This document shows, one piece after another, positions 7,536-17,937 of a stretch of 64,000 nucleotides of DNA. A program made the position numbers and the translations under genes. Every line of letters begins with the position of its first letter. Position 1 is the first letter of the stretch. The stretch covers positions 579,656 through 643,655 of the forward strand of contig NZ_JBBUKT010000004.1 of assembly GCF_038066715.1 (NCBI RefSeq). Reading direction: 5' to 3'. This DNA is from Luteolibacter sp. Y139. GTDB taxonomy: Bacteria > Verrucomicrobiota > Verrucomicrobiia > Verrucomicrobiales > Akkermansiaceae. Below the pieces are notes generated by a model that had not been told where the DNA came from, did not search any database, and saw only the letters and a program-made list of their open reading frames with translations.

Positions 7536-10364
7536 TTAGCGTCGCAGCCGGAAGAATCCGCGCGAGGGATCGACTGGCGAGAACTCGAGGATCCCGGAGG
7601 CGTCGGGAAGGCTTTGCCAGGTTTCCAGATCCTCGCTCATTTCGAGTGTGGCATCGGTCGCTTCCCAGAGCAGGACGTGGCGATTTCCCACGCGGCCTTG
7701 TTGAAGCGCCAGCGGCTTCAAGTAGGTGACGAGGAGTTCGACATCCACCATCACGTCGCTGGAAGTCGTGGACGACTGGTGGAGCTCGAGCGCGAGGGTA
7801 TTCGTTCCGGGGACCAGCATCGTTCCCGGGATTTGGAAGCTGTGGTAGCTGGCGGTATTGGTCGCGTTCGGTGCCAAGGTGGCGTAGGTGGAGGGGACGG
7901 GCAGTGGAGCGCCGTCGGTGCTGTTCGCCACCGGCTGGGAGGCTCCGTTCAGCCATGCCAGGACGCCATCGTCGCGCCGGATGCCGAGGGTGATCGAGGA
8001 CACCTTGGCGGGATCGGTGACCGTGAAGCCCTTGCGGAAGTAGAAGGTGCGCGTGCGATCGGAACCCGGGCCGGACGGGACGATGGTGGCGAAGGTGACG
8101 CCGCTGATGCTGCCGAAGCCGGCAGGCAGGGTGGCCGGGCTCCACTCGGTGGCTGCGGGGCTTGAATCGTCGAAACCGATGTTCTTCCAAGTGGCGGGTG
8201 GCTCGCTGGGTGTGCTGCGGACCCGCCAGCCGCTGCTGCCCTTGGCGATGATCACCGGATCGGGCGAAGGTGTGGTGTGAAGAAACCAGGCATCGGGCCC
8301 TGTGACCTCGGCTGCCTGCGGTGAGCCGAGCGCGATGACCAGCTTGCGATAGGAAGCAGGGCTGGCCATGGGCGCGGCAATCGTTTTCACGGTCTCGCCG
8401 GGAAGAAAGTTCACGTTGCCCGTGAGGACAGGTGTCAGCGGGGAGCTGTCGTCCATTGCACCCGATATCGTCCATGTTGCCGTGACCGGCCGGGAACTGA
8501 AGGTGCTCAGCCGAACCTGGAAACTCCCGGAATAGGCACCGGTATCGGGTGGCAAGGCGGGTGTGGTGATGGCGATGCCGACGTCCGATCCGGGGACGGG
8601 CATGAAGGATCCCAGAGAGCTGGCATGCGAGGCCGGATCCCACGTCGCGTTGGCCGGGTGATGCAGCGGGTCGGGCATCCCGATGAGATTGTCGTGGACG
8701 TTGAGCTTGGCTGGTCCGTTGTAGGTCCAGCTGGTCCAGTCATAGCCCCAGACGTCGTGGTAGTGGTTTCCTGTAAGGATGGAGTTCCGCACTTCCAGGC
8801 TGCCATTGTAGGTCCAGTCGTAGTTGTCGCCAAAGCGGGCACCGTTGAGGTTTCCCACGAAGGCGCAATTTTCAACGAGGGTGAGCGGGCCGCCCGCGCT
8901 CGCGCCGTAGCCGCACTCCACGCCTTGGCCGCAGTCGGTGAAGACGCAGCCGCTGTAGGAAACGGTGCGGCGGCCCGAGAGGGAGTGGCCTTCGTGGAAG
9001 GTGGACTCATACCAATTGTCTAACAGCGTGGTGACCGTTCCAGCACCGCCGTCGCCGCCGGAGTCGATGCCGTCGTCCTTGGTCCAGCCGATCACGCTGC
9101 GGCTGACCGTCTGCGTGCCGCTGGTGAAGTAGAGGCCGTCATTGTCTCCATCGACGAAGTCAGGCGTATCCGCGGGGATCTCGATCACGGCGGAGCGATC
9201 AATGGTGATCGTGCTGCCATTCAATTCGCCACCGGTGATGCAGCGCTGGATCAAGGTCCGCTGGAGATCGATCACGGCACCTGCACGGCTGTTCATCGCC
9301 TGGCCGTGGAGGTCGATCATCCAGACGTTATTCGTATGAAGCTCGGCACCGGCTGCGGCGACGAGGAAGAGCGCCTGTTCGCTACGGTGCGAGGCATAGC
9401 CCGAGTGGGTGCTGAACCACGTGGGGTCCGCGCCGGCTCCGGTGAAGATGGTGCCCGCTGCCTGGACGCGCGAGGTGGCGACGTTCAACTCGATGCCGCC
9501 CCAGGGTTCGGTGGTGCTGCGCGGGGTGAAGGTCACCGGGGCGGTGATGGTTCCCTGCGCGTCGAGCGTTCCATTGGCGATGATCTCGACGCCGGGATCC
9601 AGCTTGATGACGGAGCCGGCGCCGATGGTGAGAGTGGCACCTGCCGCGATGGTCAGTGTGCCGGTGACATGCATGCGGGAGTTGGCGGGCCAGGATTGAT
9701 TTCCGCTGAGGGTGCCCGTCACGGGCGTCCATGAGGTGGTGTCTTCGATCGTGACGGGGGCTTCGGCGGAGAGACCGCCGGCCGAGCCATCGAGCTCGAC
9801 GATGGCTGCGGATGTCAGAGGCGGGAGCACCCGTGATCCCCAGCCGCGGCGCAGCCAGAATTGGCGGCCGGATGATCCGCCGAGTGAAACGCGGCCGTTC
9901 AGGCGGACGACTTCTCCCGCGGGATTTGACAGCTTCGCGACGACCGGCAGAGCGAGGTCCTTTGGCCAGGCTGATGGAGTGATCAGATCCAGCGTGGCTC
10001 CGGCGAAGGCGGAAGAGGCGTCCTCGACGATGCGATGCGGTGTCCAGGCGGGCAGGCCGCTTTCCGTGCTGCCGCGGGTGGAAGCGCGGATGATGAACTG
10101 GAGCGATAGAAGCTCCGTCGTTCCCCCGGCCGAAGGGGTCCTGGTGATTTCGAGTTCGTGATATCCCACTGCTTGAGTCGTCACCGGGCTGCCTACGATG
10201 ACGGAGGTGCCGTCGAGTGCAGCGGTGAAGTTGAAGCCCGGATCGGCCACCACGGTGAAGGTGGCGGTGTCATTGTAGTAGCTGTTGTCGGCCACGCCAT
10301 TGACCGTGATGGCGGCATGGGCGGCGAGTGAAAGTCCCGCGAGCAGGGAGAGCGGCAACTTCAT
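7536..10364 (-). CDS. Secreted right-handed beta-helix protein
   Basis: 942 residues. Residues 1-17 are a signal peptide (MKLPLSLLAGLSLAAHA). From about residue 215 the sequence becomes repetitive with short beta-strand turns (LTIAAGATLTIGAGSVIKLD, then IIANGTLDAQGTI), typical of pectate-lyase-like parallel beta-helices, extending to about 600. Around 740-860 is a beta-sandwich-like segment with FYFRKGFTVTD and RRDDGVLAWLNG, shared with the upstream giant protein. The end reads GFFRLRR, a common finish of verrucomicrobial secreted proteins. Its start overlaps the stop of the upstream gene by 4 bases (ATGA), so the pair is translationally coupled. It may bind or cleave polysaccharide, but no catalytic residues can be assigned by eye. 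Confidence 0.85.
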   Translation of the reverse strand: MKLPLSLLAGLSLAAHAAITVNGVADNSYYNDTATFTVVADPGFNFTAALDGTSVIVGSPVTTQAVGYHELEITRTPSAGGTTELLSLQFIIRASTRGSTESGLPAWTPHRIVEDASSAFAGATLDLITPSAWPKDLALPVVAKLSNPAGEVVRLNGRVSLGGSSGRQFWLRRGWGSRVLPPLTSAAIVELDGSAGGLSAEAPVTIEDTTSWTPVTGTLSGNQSWPANSRMHVTGTLTIAAGATLTIGAGSVIKLDPGVEIIANGTLDAQGTITAPVTFTPRSTTEPWGGIELNVATSRVQAAGTIFTGAGADPTWFSTHSGYASHRSEQALFLVAAAGAELHTNNVWMIDLHGQAMNSRAGAVIDLQRTLIQRCITGGELNGSTITIDRSAVIEIPADTPDFVDGDNDGLYFTSGTQTVSRSVIGWTKDDGIDSGGDGGAGTVTTLLDNWYESTFHEGHSLSGRRTVSYSGCVFTDCGQGVECGYGASAGGPLTLVENCAFVGNLNGARFGDNYDWTYNGSLEVRNSILTGNHYHDVWGYDWTSWTYNGPAKLNVHDNLIGMPDPLHHPANATWDPASHASSLGSFMPVPGSDVGIAITTPALPPDTGAYSGSFQVRLSTFSSRPVTATWTISGAMDDSSPLTPVLTGNVNFLPGETVKTIAAPMASPASYRKLVIALGSPQAAEVTGPDAWFLHTTPSPDPVIIAKGSSGWRVRSTPSEPPATWKNIGFDDSSPAATEWSPATLPAGFGSISGVTFATIVPSGPGSDRTRTFYFRKGFTVTDPAKVSSITLGIRRDDGVLAWLNGASQPVANSTDGAPLPVPSTYATLAPNATNTASYHSFQIPGTMLVPGTNTLALELHQSSTTSSDVMVDVELLVTYLKPLALQQGRVGNRHVLLWEATDATLEMSEDLETWQSLPDASGILEFSPVDPSRGFFRLRR

Positions 10365-13300
10365 GGCGCAAGGGCAGGAGTGATGATCCGATAGAAGCGC
10401 CTCGGCTGACCACTCGCGGCGGGATCCGCCACGGAGATCTCGCCGCTTGTCGGGCGGGCTTCCAGATCGACCAGCGTTTGCCAGACGGTGGGAGAGAGCG
10501 AGTCCGAAAACTGAATGGTATAAGTGCGCCCCGCGCTGGCCATGAAGCGAATGGTGGAAACGCCGGCATCCATGCCCAGGGTGCCGGTGAAGCGGCTCGC
10601 CCCATTCCGTGGATCGGTGTCGGCGAGGTATTCATCGAGATTGGTCATGCCATCGCGGTCTGCATCCAGGATGGCATCCGCAGCCGATAGCCGGTTGAAG
10701 CCGTGAGAGATTTCCCATGCGTCCGGCATGCCGTCGCTATCGCTGTCCGGCTCCATCTGCTGATTGGCGGCACCGGGCGTCGGCGGCATGACGATGGTGG
10801 TGACGCTGCCATCCGGATAGTGTCCCTGGCTGATGCCGGGATCTTGTTTTCCGAAGGCGACCGCTGCCACTTGTGCGCCAGCGGACGTGAAGAGGCCGAG
10901 CGACTCGCCGTTGTTAGCGAGGGAGAAGTTCACGTGGCCGGGGAGTGCTCCATTGTCATCGGCGATGTAATCCAGCCAGCTCTCATCGCCGGTGCCGATG
11001 TAGCTGAGAGGCGGGACCAGTTGCTTCCTCTTGTCCGTGAGCAGGTCGGTCAGATAGCTGCCGCCGATGGGAACGGGCGAGGAGGACGAATTGAAAAGTT
11101 CGAAGCGATCCGGTCCGCTGGCGGGCACCGCGAGCCATTCATTGATGCTCACCGCGGAGACCGGCCCGGTGGCTGCGGTTGCATTCATCGCGCCGCGGGT
11201 GGGAACGGTCAGGACGAAGGGGCCGCTGCCATCCGGCATGCGGCCGATTGCGAGATCGGAAAGCTGGTGACCGAAGGAAATGGAATCCCGCAAGCCGCCG
11301 CCGATGACCGGCGCGTGGAAGAGGAAGATCCCGCCGCCGTCGCGGTTCAGGGCGAAGCCGGTATTGGTGGCGGATGCCGGCAGAGTGGGATCGCACTGCA
11401 CGATCCAGTGCCCGCCAGCGGGGATGGTGGTGCCTGCCGGGACTACCCACGCACGCGGGCTGGTCACCTGGGTGCTGAGGCTCATGTCGGCGATGCTCAG
11501 CGCTTGATCGGCGGGATTGAAGAGTTCGATCCATGAGGCGAGCGAGCTGTCCGGATTCGGCAGCGATTGGTTCCTCACCAGCACTTCATTGATCCGCACT
11601 GGCGGGACGGTCGATGGCACGGGGACGAGGGCATCAAGCTTCATCGCCCACACCACGTCGGTGCTGCCGGTATTGACCTGATGAACTTCGACGGCGATCA
11701 CATTGTCGCCTTGAACCAGCATCGAGGCGGGCAGGGAGATGGTCTCCTCGGTGGCATCATCGACGGTGGCGTTTGCGGTGGTGCTGTAGCTGACCGTGCC
11801 GGCATTCATGCGGACGCGCTTGGCTTCCTGGCCGTTCAGGTAGATGACCACGCCATCGTCCATCATGACCTTGGCTTCGAGCACGACGCCATCGGTGGAG
11901 CCGCTCCAGTTGAAGTGAGTCCGGAAATAGGTGGAGGCGAAGGGCTTGCCGGCGTTCGCGGGCAGCGCGGTGGTTTTGACGAAGCCGGTGGGTGAGGTGA
12001 GCGTGGCATTCTCGATGTAGAGAGTTTGCCCGCCGCTTACCCATGCCGAGTCATTGAAGGCGGGCGCCTCGAAGGTTCCGGCGAAGCTGGTGGCCGTGGA
12101 GCGGAATTTCCATGCGGCATTCACCGGGATGAGGTTCATGGTCTGGACTTCATTGACCGCGGTGCTGCCGGGATTCGGGCCGCCCGGAGTGGGCTGGGTG
12201 AAGAAGGCGATCTGGGTCGCGCCGTCGGGAGTGCGTCCTTGCGAGATGTCCGTGGTCTGAGGGCCGTAGATCACTTGATCGATCAAGCCGAGATCCGGAT
12301 CGAAGAGGCCGATCTCGCCTTGGGAAGCGGAGAGCTTGAAGGAGACATGATCGGCTCCGTCCTGGGGATCGCCGTCCGCCTTGAAGACGGCGTAGCCATT
12401 GCCGGCGATGTAGGTCAACGGCTGGATCGTGGAGCGGCCGGGCCATTCGACCGGATTGTCGGTGAGATGGCAGCCTCCGAGATGGACGGGCAGGCTTCCA
12501 CGATTGCGGATCTCGATGAAGTCATTCGTCGCGAGGGCACCCGCGCTGGCCAGCCATTCATTGAGACACAGGTCTGCGAGATCTCCCTGCGTGGCGACGA
12601 CATTGGGATCTCCGAAAGTGGGCCGGCAGAGGTCCCACTCGCCATCCGATTCACGCCTGCCGATCGAGTAGTCGGCGAGCTGCAGGCCGAAGGTGACCGA
12701 GTCCGCGACGGTGCCACCCGCAGAGGGCGAGCGGGTCAGGGTAAGGATCTCGCCTCCATCGGATAGTCCGAAGTCGGTCTTCGGATTTGGGACGGTCGCT
12801 GCCGATGAAGCGTAGATGACCTTGTAGGCTCCGGCCGCGATGGTGGTGCCTGCGGGGATGCTATAGCGGTAGGGATCGAGCGGGTCATCGCTGAGGCCCC
12901 AGTTGGAGATATTGACGGTGGAAGCACTGTCATTGTGCAGCTCGATGATGTCCGGGAAAGTTCCGCCAAAGCCACGGGTTTCGAGGTTCTTCGCGAGCAC
13001 TTCGTGGATCTTCACCGGCGAGCCACCGGCTGGCGGGACGTAAGCGGGATTGATGGTCCAGATGAAGGACGCGATCACGCCATCTTCCCCGAACTCCGGG
13101 TCATCCTGGAAGAACAAGGCGTCGTTTCTTCCTGCCACTTGCAAGGTGTGGTCGCCCGCTGCAAGTCCGCTTAGGGAAATGGGAGTGGCGATCGGAGTGA
13201 CCGCGCTCCAGGCGCCGCCATCAAGCCGCCAACGATAGTGCGTGTAGCCGGATGCCCATGAAGGTGTCGCCGAAGGCTGCGCGCCGACGGTTGCCTGGAT

Positions 13301-16300
13301 GGAAGCCAGCGGTGTGATCGAGGGGACATTTGCTGACAAACAAACGCCGACCGGGATGACGCCGCCCTTGTCGCGGCCATTCGGGCCGGAGTGGCGGGCG
13401 GGAGAGCCGGGCTTCAGGCTGAGCCACTCCTTCATTGCCTGTGCTTCTTCCCAGGAAGTGAAGTTCGTCTCTCCCATTTCCGGCAGGTGGACGAAGAGCG
13501 GTTCGAGGTCGGCATTGCCCGTGCCCGATCCGGTCCAGGGGAAGTTCATCAGGTTATCCCTGATGGTGACGGCGGTGGAGGCTGAATTGTAGTTCCGCAG
13601 GAGCTGTTCGCAGTCCGCGAGGACGTTCGCCTCCGCGTAGAGGCCTGCGGCGTAGGTGGTGGGAGGTGAAGGGATCGCATCCTGCAGGTTAAGAACGGCG
13701 CCTTCGATATCGGTGCCGCCCGTGATCGTCTGGTGGACCACGGTGTTATTGATGAAGGTATAGTAGTTGCCTTGCTTCGCGGTGACCGCGTGATCCACGT
13801 CGTAAAAGATATTGCCGACGATGGTGACCTCCGAGGTGGCGCTGCCATCGCTGCCGCCCGAGATGGCGGCGGAGGAGTCCGGGGCACCGTTCTTGTGGCA
13901 GTGGAGGAAGATATTCCCCTCGACCCAGGCGTCCGTTCCATCGAGATCCAGCATGTCGTCCCCGCTGCCGGCGAAGACGTTATTGATCAGCTGGATGATC
14001 GGTGCCGGGCGCTGCCCGCCGGTGAAGTCGACGGTGTCATTGTAACCGATCGGTGAGCCGAAGTAGCAGTGGCGGATGATGGCACGGCCGCCGGCTTTGA
14101 CGCCGAGGGTGCCATGGACCAGTTCGAAGGGAGCGGTGGCGGCGGGGAAGACGCAATCGCTCACCGCGAAGGAGGCACCATCGAAGGAAAGGTATTGGGC
14201 GGCGGAGTTGCCGAATTGCAGGTGATCGAAGGCGACGTCGCCCGCATTCACATCGATCGCGGTGCTGGTATTCCCGTCGATCTTCACATGGGAGATGATG
14301 GTGCGAGGAGATCCTGCCGCGCCATTGATCACGATGCCCGGCCAAGTCGCGCCGCTGCCCGGAGCGGGGCCGATGCGGATCGGCAGGGCCTCGGTGCCGT
14401 GGGCGAGGATACGACCTCCGGAGGCCACGGTGATGGATGCTCCACTCGCGACGTAGACGGAAGCTCCCGGATCGATGGTGAGCGTGGCTCCCGAGGCGAC
14501 GCTGAGGGATGCGGTGATCTGCCATGGGCCGCCCGCGGCGGACCAGGTGGTATCGGTGGAGATGGTTCCGGAGGCGGAGGCGAGGCTGCCGTCATCGAAC
14601 CATACTTCCTTCGTGAGCCGCTCCGTTTCCACGCCATCGCTGTCGAAGGCTTGAATGAGGACGCGATTGATCCCGGGCCGCAAGGTCACGGCGGGTGCGC
14701 TCCAGCTCGCGGTCCATGCGGTCCAGGCAACGGGAGCTCCATTCACCTTCACGCTGCGGGTGGTGATGGCATTTGCCCGGCCGCCGAGGGCGGTGGTAGC
14801 GAGGGTGGAGTGAGGATAGCCGCTCTGGTCGGGCGGGGCGGTGGTGACGGAGAGTGCCAGCGGGATCTGGGTGGCGATCCAGGCGGTTCGCTGGGTATTG
14901 AAGGATTTGATCGAACTGATCACCGCCGGATCGACCAGTCCTCCGAGCACCTCGCTGGCCGCGGCATCGAAGTTCGCGGGCGCGAAGACACCATCCAGCA
15001 TCCGTTTCAACTCGGCATAGTAAACCGGAGCGAACTCCGCCTGCTTCATGAAAGGATTCAGCGGCGTGGGTGGACTTCCCGTCAGGGCCGGAGCCTGGCA
15101 CATCAGGAACAAGCCGTGGCTAACAGAGCTGCTGGCACTGCGGCCGAAGATGCTGTCCAGGTCATAGGGGATGAGTTTCGCGCGTGGATCGGTCACGCCG
15201 AAATAGATTGAGAAGTCATCCCCGTAGCCGTTGCTCAGATTGGTCTCGGTATTGTCCGCGATGGTGTTCATCGCGAAGTAGCTCATCCACTGCCGCACAT
15301 CCACCCTGTCGCGGACGAGGGAGGCGTAGCCGGTGTCATAGGCGGGAGTATCGAGAGGGCCGTGACCTTTTGCGAGGGTCTGGGTCAGCCCGATGAGATC
15401 GGCCCACTTGTCCTCCGCGGTGTTGGTGAGCTTTGAATAGTTCGTGCGATAGGGCGTGGGGTCGGCCAGTGCGGGGTCGGCATGATTGCTGCGGTCGCCG
15501 AGGTCTCCGCCGGGGTCGGTCGAGCTGTGGACGGGATCGACGACCCGGTAGGCGTTTCCGGATGAATCGAGCGGAAAATGGGTGTCGGCGAACTCCGAGT
15601 TGATCACTTCATTCGCGGCATAGAATCCGTGCGAGGGCGCTCCCGGCGACGTGGGATTGACGGCATTCACGCGGACTTGGACGGCACGGGAAGCTGCCAT
15701 GGTGGCCCCTGCCTTGCGAAAGACCGAACTGCCCAGCAACTGGTAGGGTGTGTTCTGGGTATTCAGATTCAGCGCGGTGACATCGTCCCAGGGTTCGGCA
15801 TTGAGGAAATTGATGCGGAAGCTCTGGGGCTGGGCGGAGCGGCTGCTGTTTCCGCGATTGCGCAGACCGCAGCGGTAGCGGAGTTCGCTGCCAGTGCCGT
15901 CGGCGCTGATGAAGGTCGCATTCATCTGGACCTCGCTTTGCGTCTGATCGATGCCGGGGATGGAGGGGGAATTGGTATTGATCCGCGTGAGCTCCTGGCG
16001 GTCCACCGCTCGCAGGATCATGCGGTAGATGGGCATCGCGCCCGCGTAGGGAGCATCGTCCACCTGATAGAGGCAGTTCATCGTCTGCTCGGGCACTCCG
16101 CCCTGACCCAGTGCGGGTGCCGGCCACGTGCGCACATGCGATGCTCCATCCGCTGCGGTGACGTAGAACTCGATGATGGTGCCCTGCGGCTGCACCGGCA
16201 AGGTGGCCCCGAAGATTCCATCCGAGGCCAAGCTATCGCCGTGCAGTCCGTCATCCACCATGGTGATCGCTTGGAAGGCCGGAGCGCCGTCCACCCGCCA

Positions 16301-17008
16301 CTGCACCGTGGCTTGCGCAAGCGCTGCATGGTCATCGGTAATTCGCGCGGTGACATGGACCGGGTCACTGGAAGACGGAACCACGGGAAAGTGGGCGACC
16401 TCGCGGATGAATGGAGCAATGTCAGCCGTGGCCACGGAATTGGCGGCTCCCGGGGTGCCGCCGGCGATGGTGCTGGGCGCCCAGTTCTGACCGCTTGAAT
16501 TGTCCGCCTGAGTCTGGATCAGTTCCAGTGATGATCCCCCGCCATCGGCTGCGCTGTCCCAATGCCAGCCGAAGTGCCCGAAATCCGAAGTCGTGTCCTT
16601 GACCCGCGTTCCCCAATCACCGTCGTCGGCATACTCGATTTCATCGACCATGACGCCCGCTGCGTCGGCCAGGACAAGGTGATTCGCGCTATTCGAAAGC
16701 CTGCCGGTCCAGCCGCCTTGGACGCCGGTCACCGTGGGGTATTTCGCGGAGAAGGCGGAAAGATCCGCTGCAACTACCAGCCGTCCGCCGGAGGGAATCG
16801 TGGTTCCGGCAGGAAAGGTGAAGTCCACTCCGCTGGTGAATGACCATCCCGCCAGGGAGACCGGTGCGGCACCATCATTGAAGAGTTCGATGAATTCTTC
16901 ATCGGCCCGATGGGACGCGGGATGATACATGACTTCCGAGATCACGACGTTAGCCGGGAGCGAGGTCGTCAAGGCCGAGGCGAGGCAAAGGGCCTGGAAT
17001 TTCATCAA
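10361..17008 (-). CDS. Giant secreted CotH / lamin-tail / beta-helix protein
   Basis: 2215 residues. An N-terminal signal (about 1-19) is followed by a lamin-tail domain (VVISEVMYHPASHRADEEFI, then FIELFNDG). Next comes a CotH-like module (about 330-720, with LKRMLDGVFAP and the LIPYDLDSIFGR segment, whose YDLDS recalls the metal-binding DLD of CotH kinases). A beta-helix region follows (about 830-1150), then at least three more lamin-tail domains (for example IHEVLAKN, LNEWLASA, INEVLVRNQSLPNPD), a DGVVIYLNGQE beta-sandwich and a dockerin-like DSDSDGMPDAWEISHG. Proteins of this architecture are frequent in Verrucomicrobia and are thought to sit on the surface or in the matrix. CotH domains can phosphorylate protein substrates, but activity here is an inference. 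It leads the two-gene operon. Confidence 0.85.
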   Translation of the reverse strand: MMKFQALCLASALTTSLPANVVISEVMYHPASHRADEEFIELFNDGAAPVSLAGWSFTSGVDFTFPAGTTIPSGGRLVVAADLSAFSAKYPTVTGVQGGWTGRLSNSANHLVLADAAGVMVDEIEYADDGDWGTRVKDTTSDFGHFGWHWDSAADGGGSSLELIQTQADNSSGQNWAPSTIAGGTPGAANSVATADIAPFIREVAHFPVVPSSSDPVHVTARITDDHAALAQATVQWRVDGAPAFQAITMVDDGLHGDSLASDGIFGATLPVQPQGTIIEFYVTAADGASHVRTWPAPALGQGGVPEQTMNCLYQVDDAPYAGAMPIYRMILRAVDRQELTRINTNSPSIPGIDQTQSEVQMNATFISADGTGSELRYRCGLRNRGNSSRSAQPQSFRINFLNAEPWDDVTALNLNTQNTPYQLLGSSVFRKAGATMAASRAVQVRVNAVNPTSPGAPSHGFYAANEVINSEFADTHFPLDSSGNAYRVVDPVHSSTDPGGDLGDRSNHADPALADPTPYRTNYSKLTNTAEDKWADLIGLTQTLAKGHGPLDTPAYDTGYASLVRDRVDVRQWMSYFAMNTIADNTETNLSNGYGDDFSIYFGVTDPRAKLIPYDLDSIFGRSASSSVSHGLFLMCQAPALTGSPPTPLNPFMKQAEFAPVYYAELKRMLDGVFAPANFDAAASEVLGGLVDPAVISSIKSFNTQRTAWIATQIPLALSVTTAPPDQSGYPHSTLATTALGGRANAITTRSVKVNGAPVAWTAWTASWSAPAVTLRPGINRVLIQAFDSDGVETERLTKEVWFDDGSLASASGTISTDTTWSAAGGPWQITASLSVASGATLTIDPGASVYVASGASITVASGGRILAHGTEALPIRIGPAPGSGATWPGIVINGAAGSPRTIISHVKIDGNTSTAIDVNAGDVAFDHLQFGNSAAQYLSFDGASFAVSDCVFPAATAPFELVHGTLGVKAGGRAIIRHCYFGSPIGYNDTVDFTGGQRPAPIIQLINNVFAGSGDDMLDLDGTDAWVEGNIFLHCHKNGAPDSSAAISGGSDGSATSEVTIVGNIFYDVDHAVTAKQGNYYTFINNTVVHQTITGGTDIEGAVLNLQDAIPSPPTTYAAGLYAEANVLADCEQLLRNYNSASTAVTIRDNLMNFPWTGSGTGNADLEPLFVHLPEMGETNFTSWEEAQAMKEWLSLKPGSPARHSGPNGRDKGGVIPVGVCLSANVPSITPLASIQATVGAQPSATPSWASGYTHYRWRLDGGAWSAVTPIATPISLSGLAAGDHTLQVAGRNDALFFQDDPEFGEDGVIASFIWTINPAYVPPAGGSPVKIHEVLAKNLETRGFGGTFPDIIELHNDSASTVNISNWGLSDDPLDPYRYSIPAGTTIAAGAYKVIYASSAATVPNPKTDFGLSDGGEILTLTRSPSAGGTVADSVTFGLQLADYSIGRRESDGEWDLCRPTFGDPNVVATQGDLADLCLNEWLASAGALATNDFIEIRNRGSLPVHLGGCHLTDNPVEWPGRSTIQPLTYIAGNGYAVFKADGDPQDGADHVSFKLSASQGEIGLFDPDLGLIDQVIYGPQTTDISQGRTPDGATQIAFFTQPTPGGPNPGSTAVNEVQTMNLIPVNAAWKFRSTATSFAGTFEAPAFNDSAWVSGGQTLYIENATLTSPTGFVKTTALPANAGKPFASTYFRTHFNWSGSTDGVVLEAKVMMDDGVVIYLNGQEAKRVRMNAGTVSYSTTANATVDDATEETISLPASMLVQGDNVIAVEVHQVNTGSTDVVWAMKLDALVPVPSTVPPVRINEVLVRNQSLPNPDSSLASWIELFNPADQALSIADMSLSTQVTSPRAWVVPAGTTIPAGGHWIVQCDPTLPASATNTGFALNRDGGGIFLFHAPVIGGGLRDSISFGHQLSDLAIGRMPDGSGPFVLTVPTRGAMNATAATGPVSAVSINEWLAVPASGPDRFELFNSSSSPVPIGGSYLTDLLTDKRKQLVPPLSYIGTGDESWLDYIADDNGALPGHVNFSLANNGESLGLFTSAGAQVAAVAFGKQDPGISQGHYPDGSVTTIVMPPTPGAANQQMEPDSDSDGMPDAWEISHGFNRLSAADAILDADRDGMTNLDEYLADTDPRNGASRFTGTLGMDAGVSTIRFMASAGRTYTIQFSDSLSPTVWQTLVDLEARPTSGEISVADPAASGQPRRFYRIITPALAP

Positions 17009-17385
17009 TACGTAGGGAATGGGTGTGAAGGCGGACGTTGCTACGGCCCGGTCAGGGAATTTTGATCCGATAAGGAAATGAGAAGGTCCGAGGCCCGTGT
17101 CGGAATGGGACTGTTTGCGAATAAACCGGTCGCCTGATTAAGAAATGATGAGGATGACCGTAATCAGGCGGGGTGATGCAAAATGCAAGAAATCGAAGAG
17201 AGGGTTTCTTGCTGGGGCTCGCCTTCCTGCAGGAAAAGGGTGCGGAGGATTGGGAGCGTGGAGACCGCCGTTGCGGCGTGGGCAGCGGATGATTCGCAGA
17301 TGGTGTGCGTTGGGTTGTCAATCGGATGGATCCATTCAGGATGCGGCCCGATTGATCGCCTGCGACGGGTAGGCGGGCTCACGGT
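17009..17385. other. Intergenic region between divergent genes
   Basis: A 377-base stretch between the CotH gene (minus) and the lipoprotein gene (plus). No credible reading frame is present. The only structure I see is the perfect inverted repeat at 17131-17170. Both promoters should lie here, but I cannot place them with confidence. Confidence 0.6.
17131..17170. promoter_or_regulatory. Perfect 10-bp inverted repeat
   Basis: CGCCTGATTA (17131-17140) and TAATCAGGCG (17161-17170) form a perfect dyad with a 20-base loop. There is no following T-run, so a plain terminator is unlikely. The location in a divergent intergenic region suits an operator or a cruciform. Confidence 0.5.
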
Positions 17386-17787
17386 ATGAAGAAGCTTCTG
17401 CTACTGCTTTCGAGCCTGCTGGCGAGTGGGTGCATGGGGCCGTGTACGGCGCCTTCGAAGCTGACGATGGTCCTGATTTCGCCGGTGGTGGTTCCGTTGA
17501 TCGCGATGGATCCTCGCAGCTATCATGGGAAGGATGGGTTCTCGATGTTCAATGCCGTTCCTTATCTGGGAGAACAGAACTTGAAGGGGATCGACCGGTT
17601 TGAACGAGACTACATCAAGGCGAAGTTCCCGGTGGCGCCGGACTTTGTGCTGAACCGGGAGCGGGTGGGAATGCACGACAAGGTGACCTTCCAGCAATCG
17701 AACGGGCGGAAGCGCAAGCTCTACTTCGATACCTTTCCGAACGAGGTGGCGGCTCGCGGCATCAAGCCTGCCAAAGTGGATGGATGA
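17386..17787 (+). CDS. Small lipoprotein, unknown function
   Basis: 133 residues. MKKLLLLLSSLLASGC is a typical lipoprotein signal with the lipobox Cys at residue 16. A second hydrophobic patch (about residues 28-42) follows, then a soluble basic domain of about 85 residues. No known motif is visible. It stands alone, divergent to the CotH operon. Two adjacent AAG codons directly after ATG and a clear signal make the start convincing. Confidence 0.8.
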   Translation: MKKLLLLLSSLLASGCMGPCTAPSKLTMVLISPVVVPLIAMDPRSYHGKDGFSMFNAVPYLGEQNLKGIDRFERDYIKAKFPVAPDFVLNRERVGMHDKVTFQQSNGRKRKLYFDTFPNEVAARGIKPAKVDG

Positions 17788-17937
17788 CATCACCATGACG
17801 GCGGTGCCAGTGAGGGGCGATGGGAGAGGATGGGACCGGGAGATCTTGGGCTGTGGTAACACAATCGGGTAGGTGGCTGGATTTTCGCAATATTCCTTTT
17901 TCTGGCGAAGTAGGGTTGGCTTCTCTAACCTCGATTT

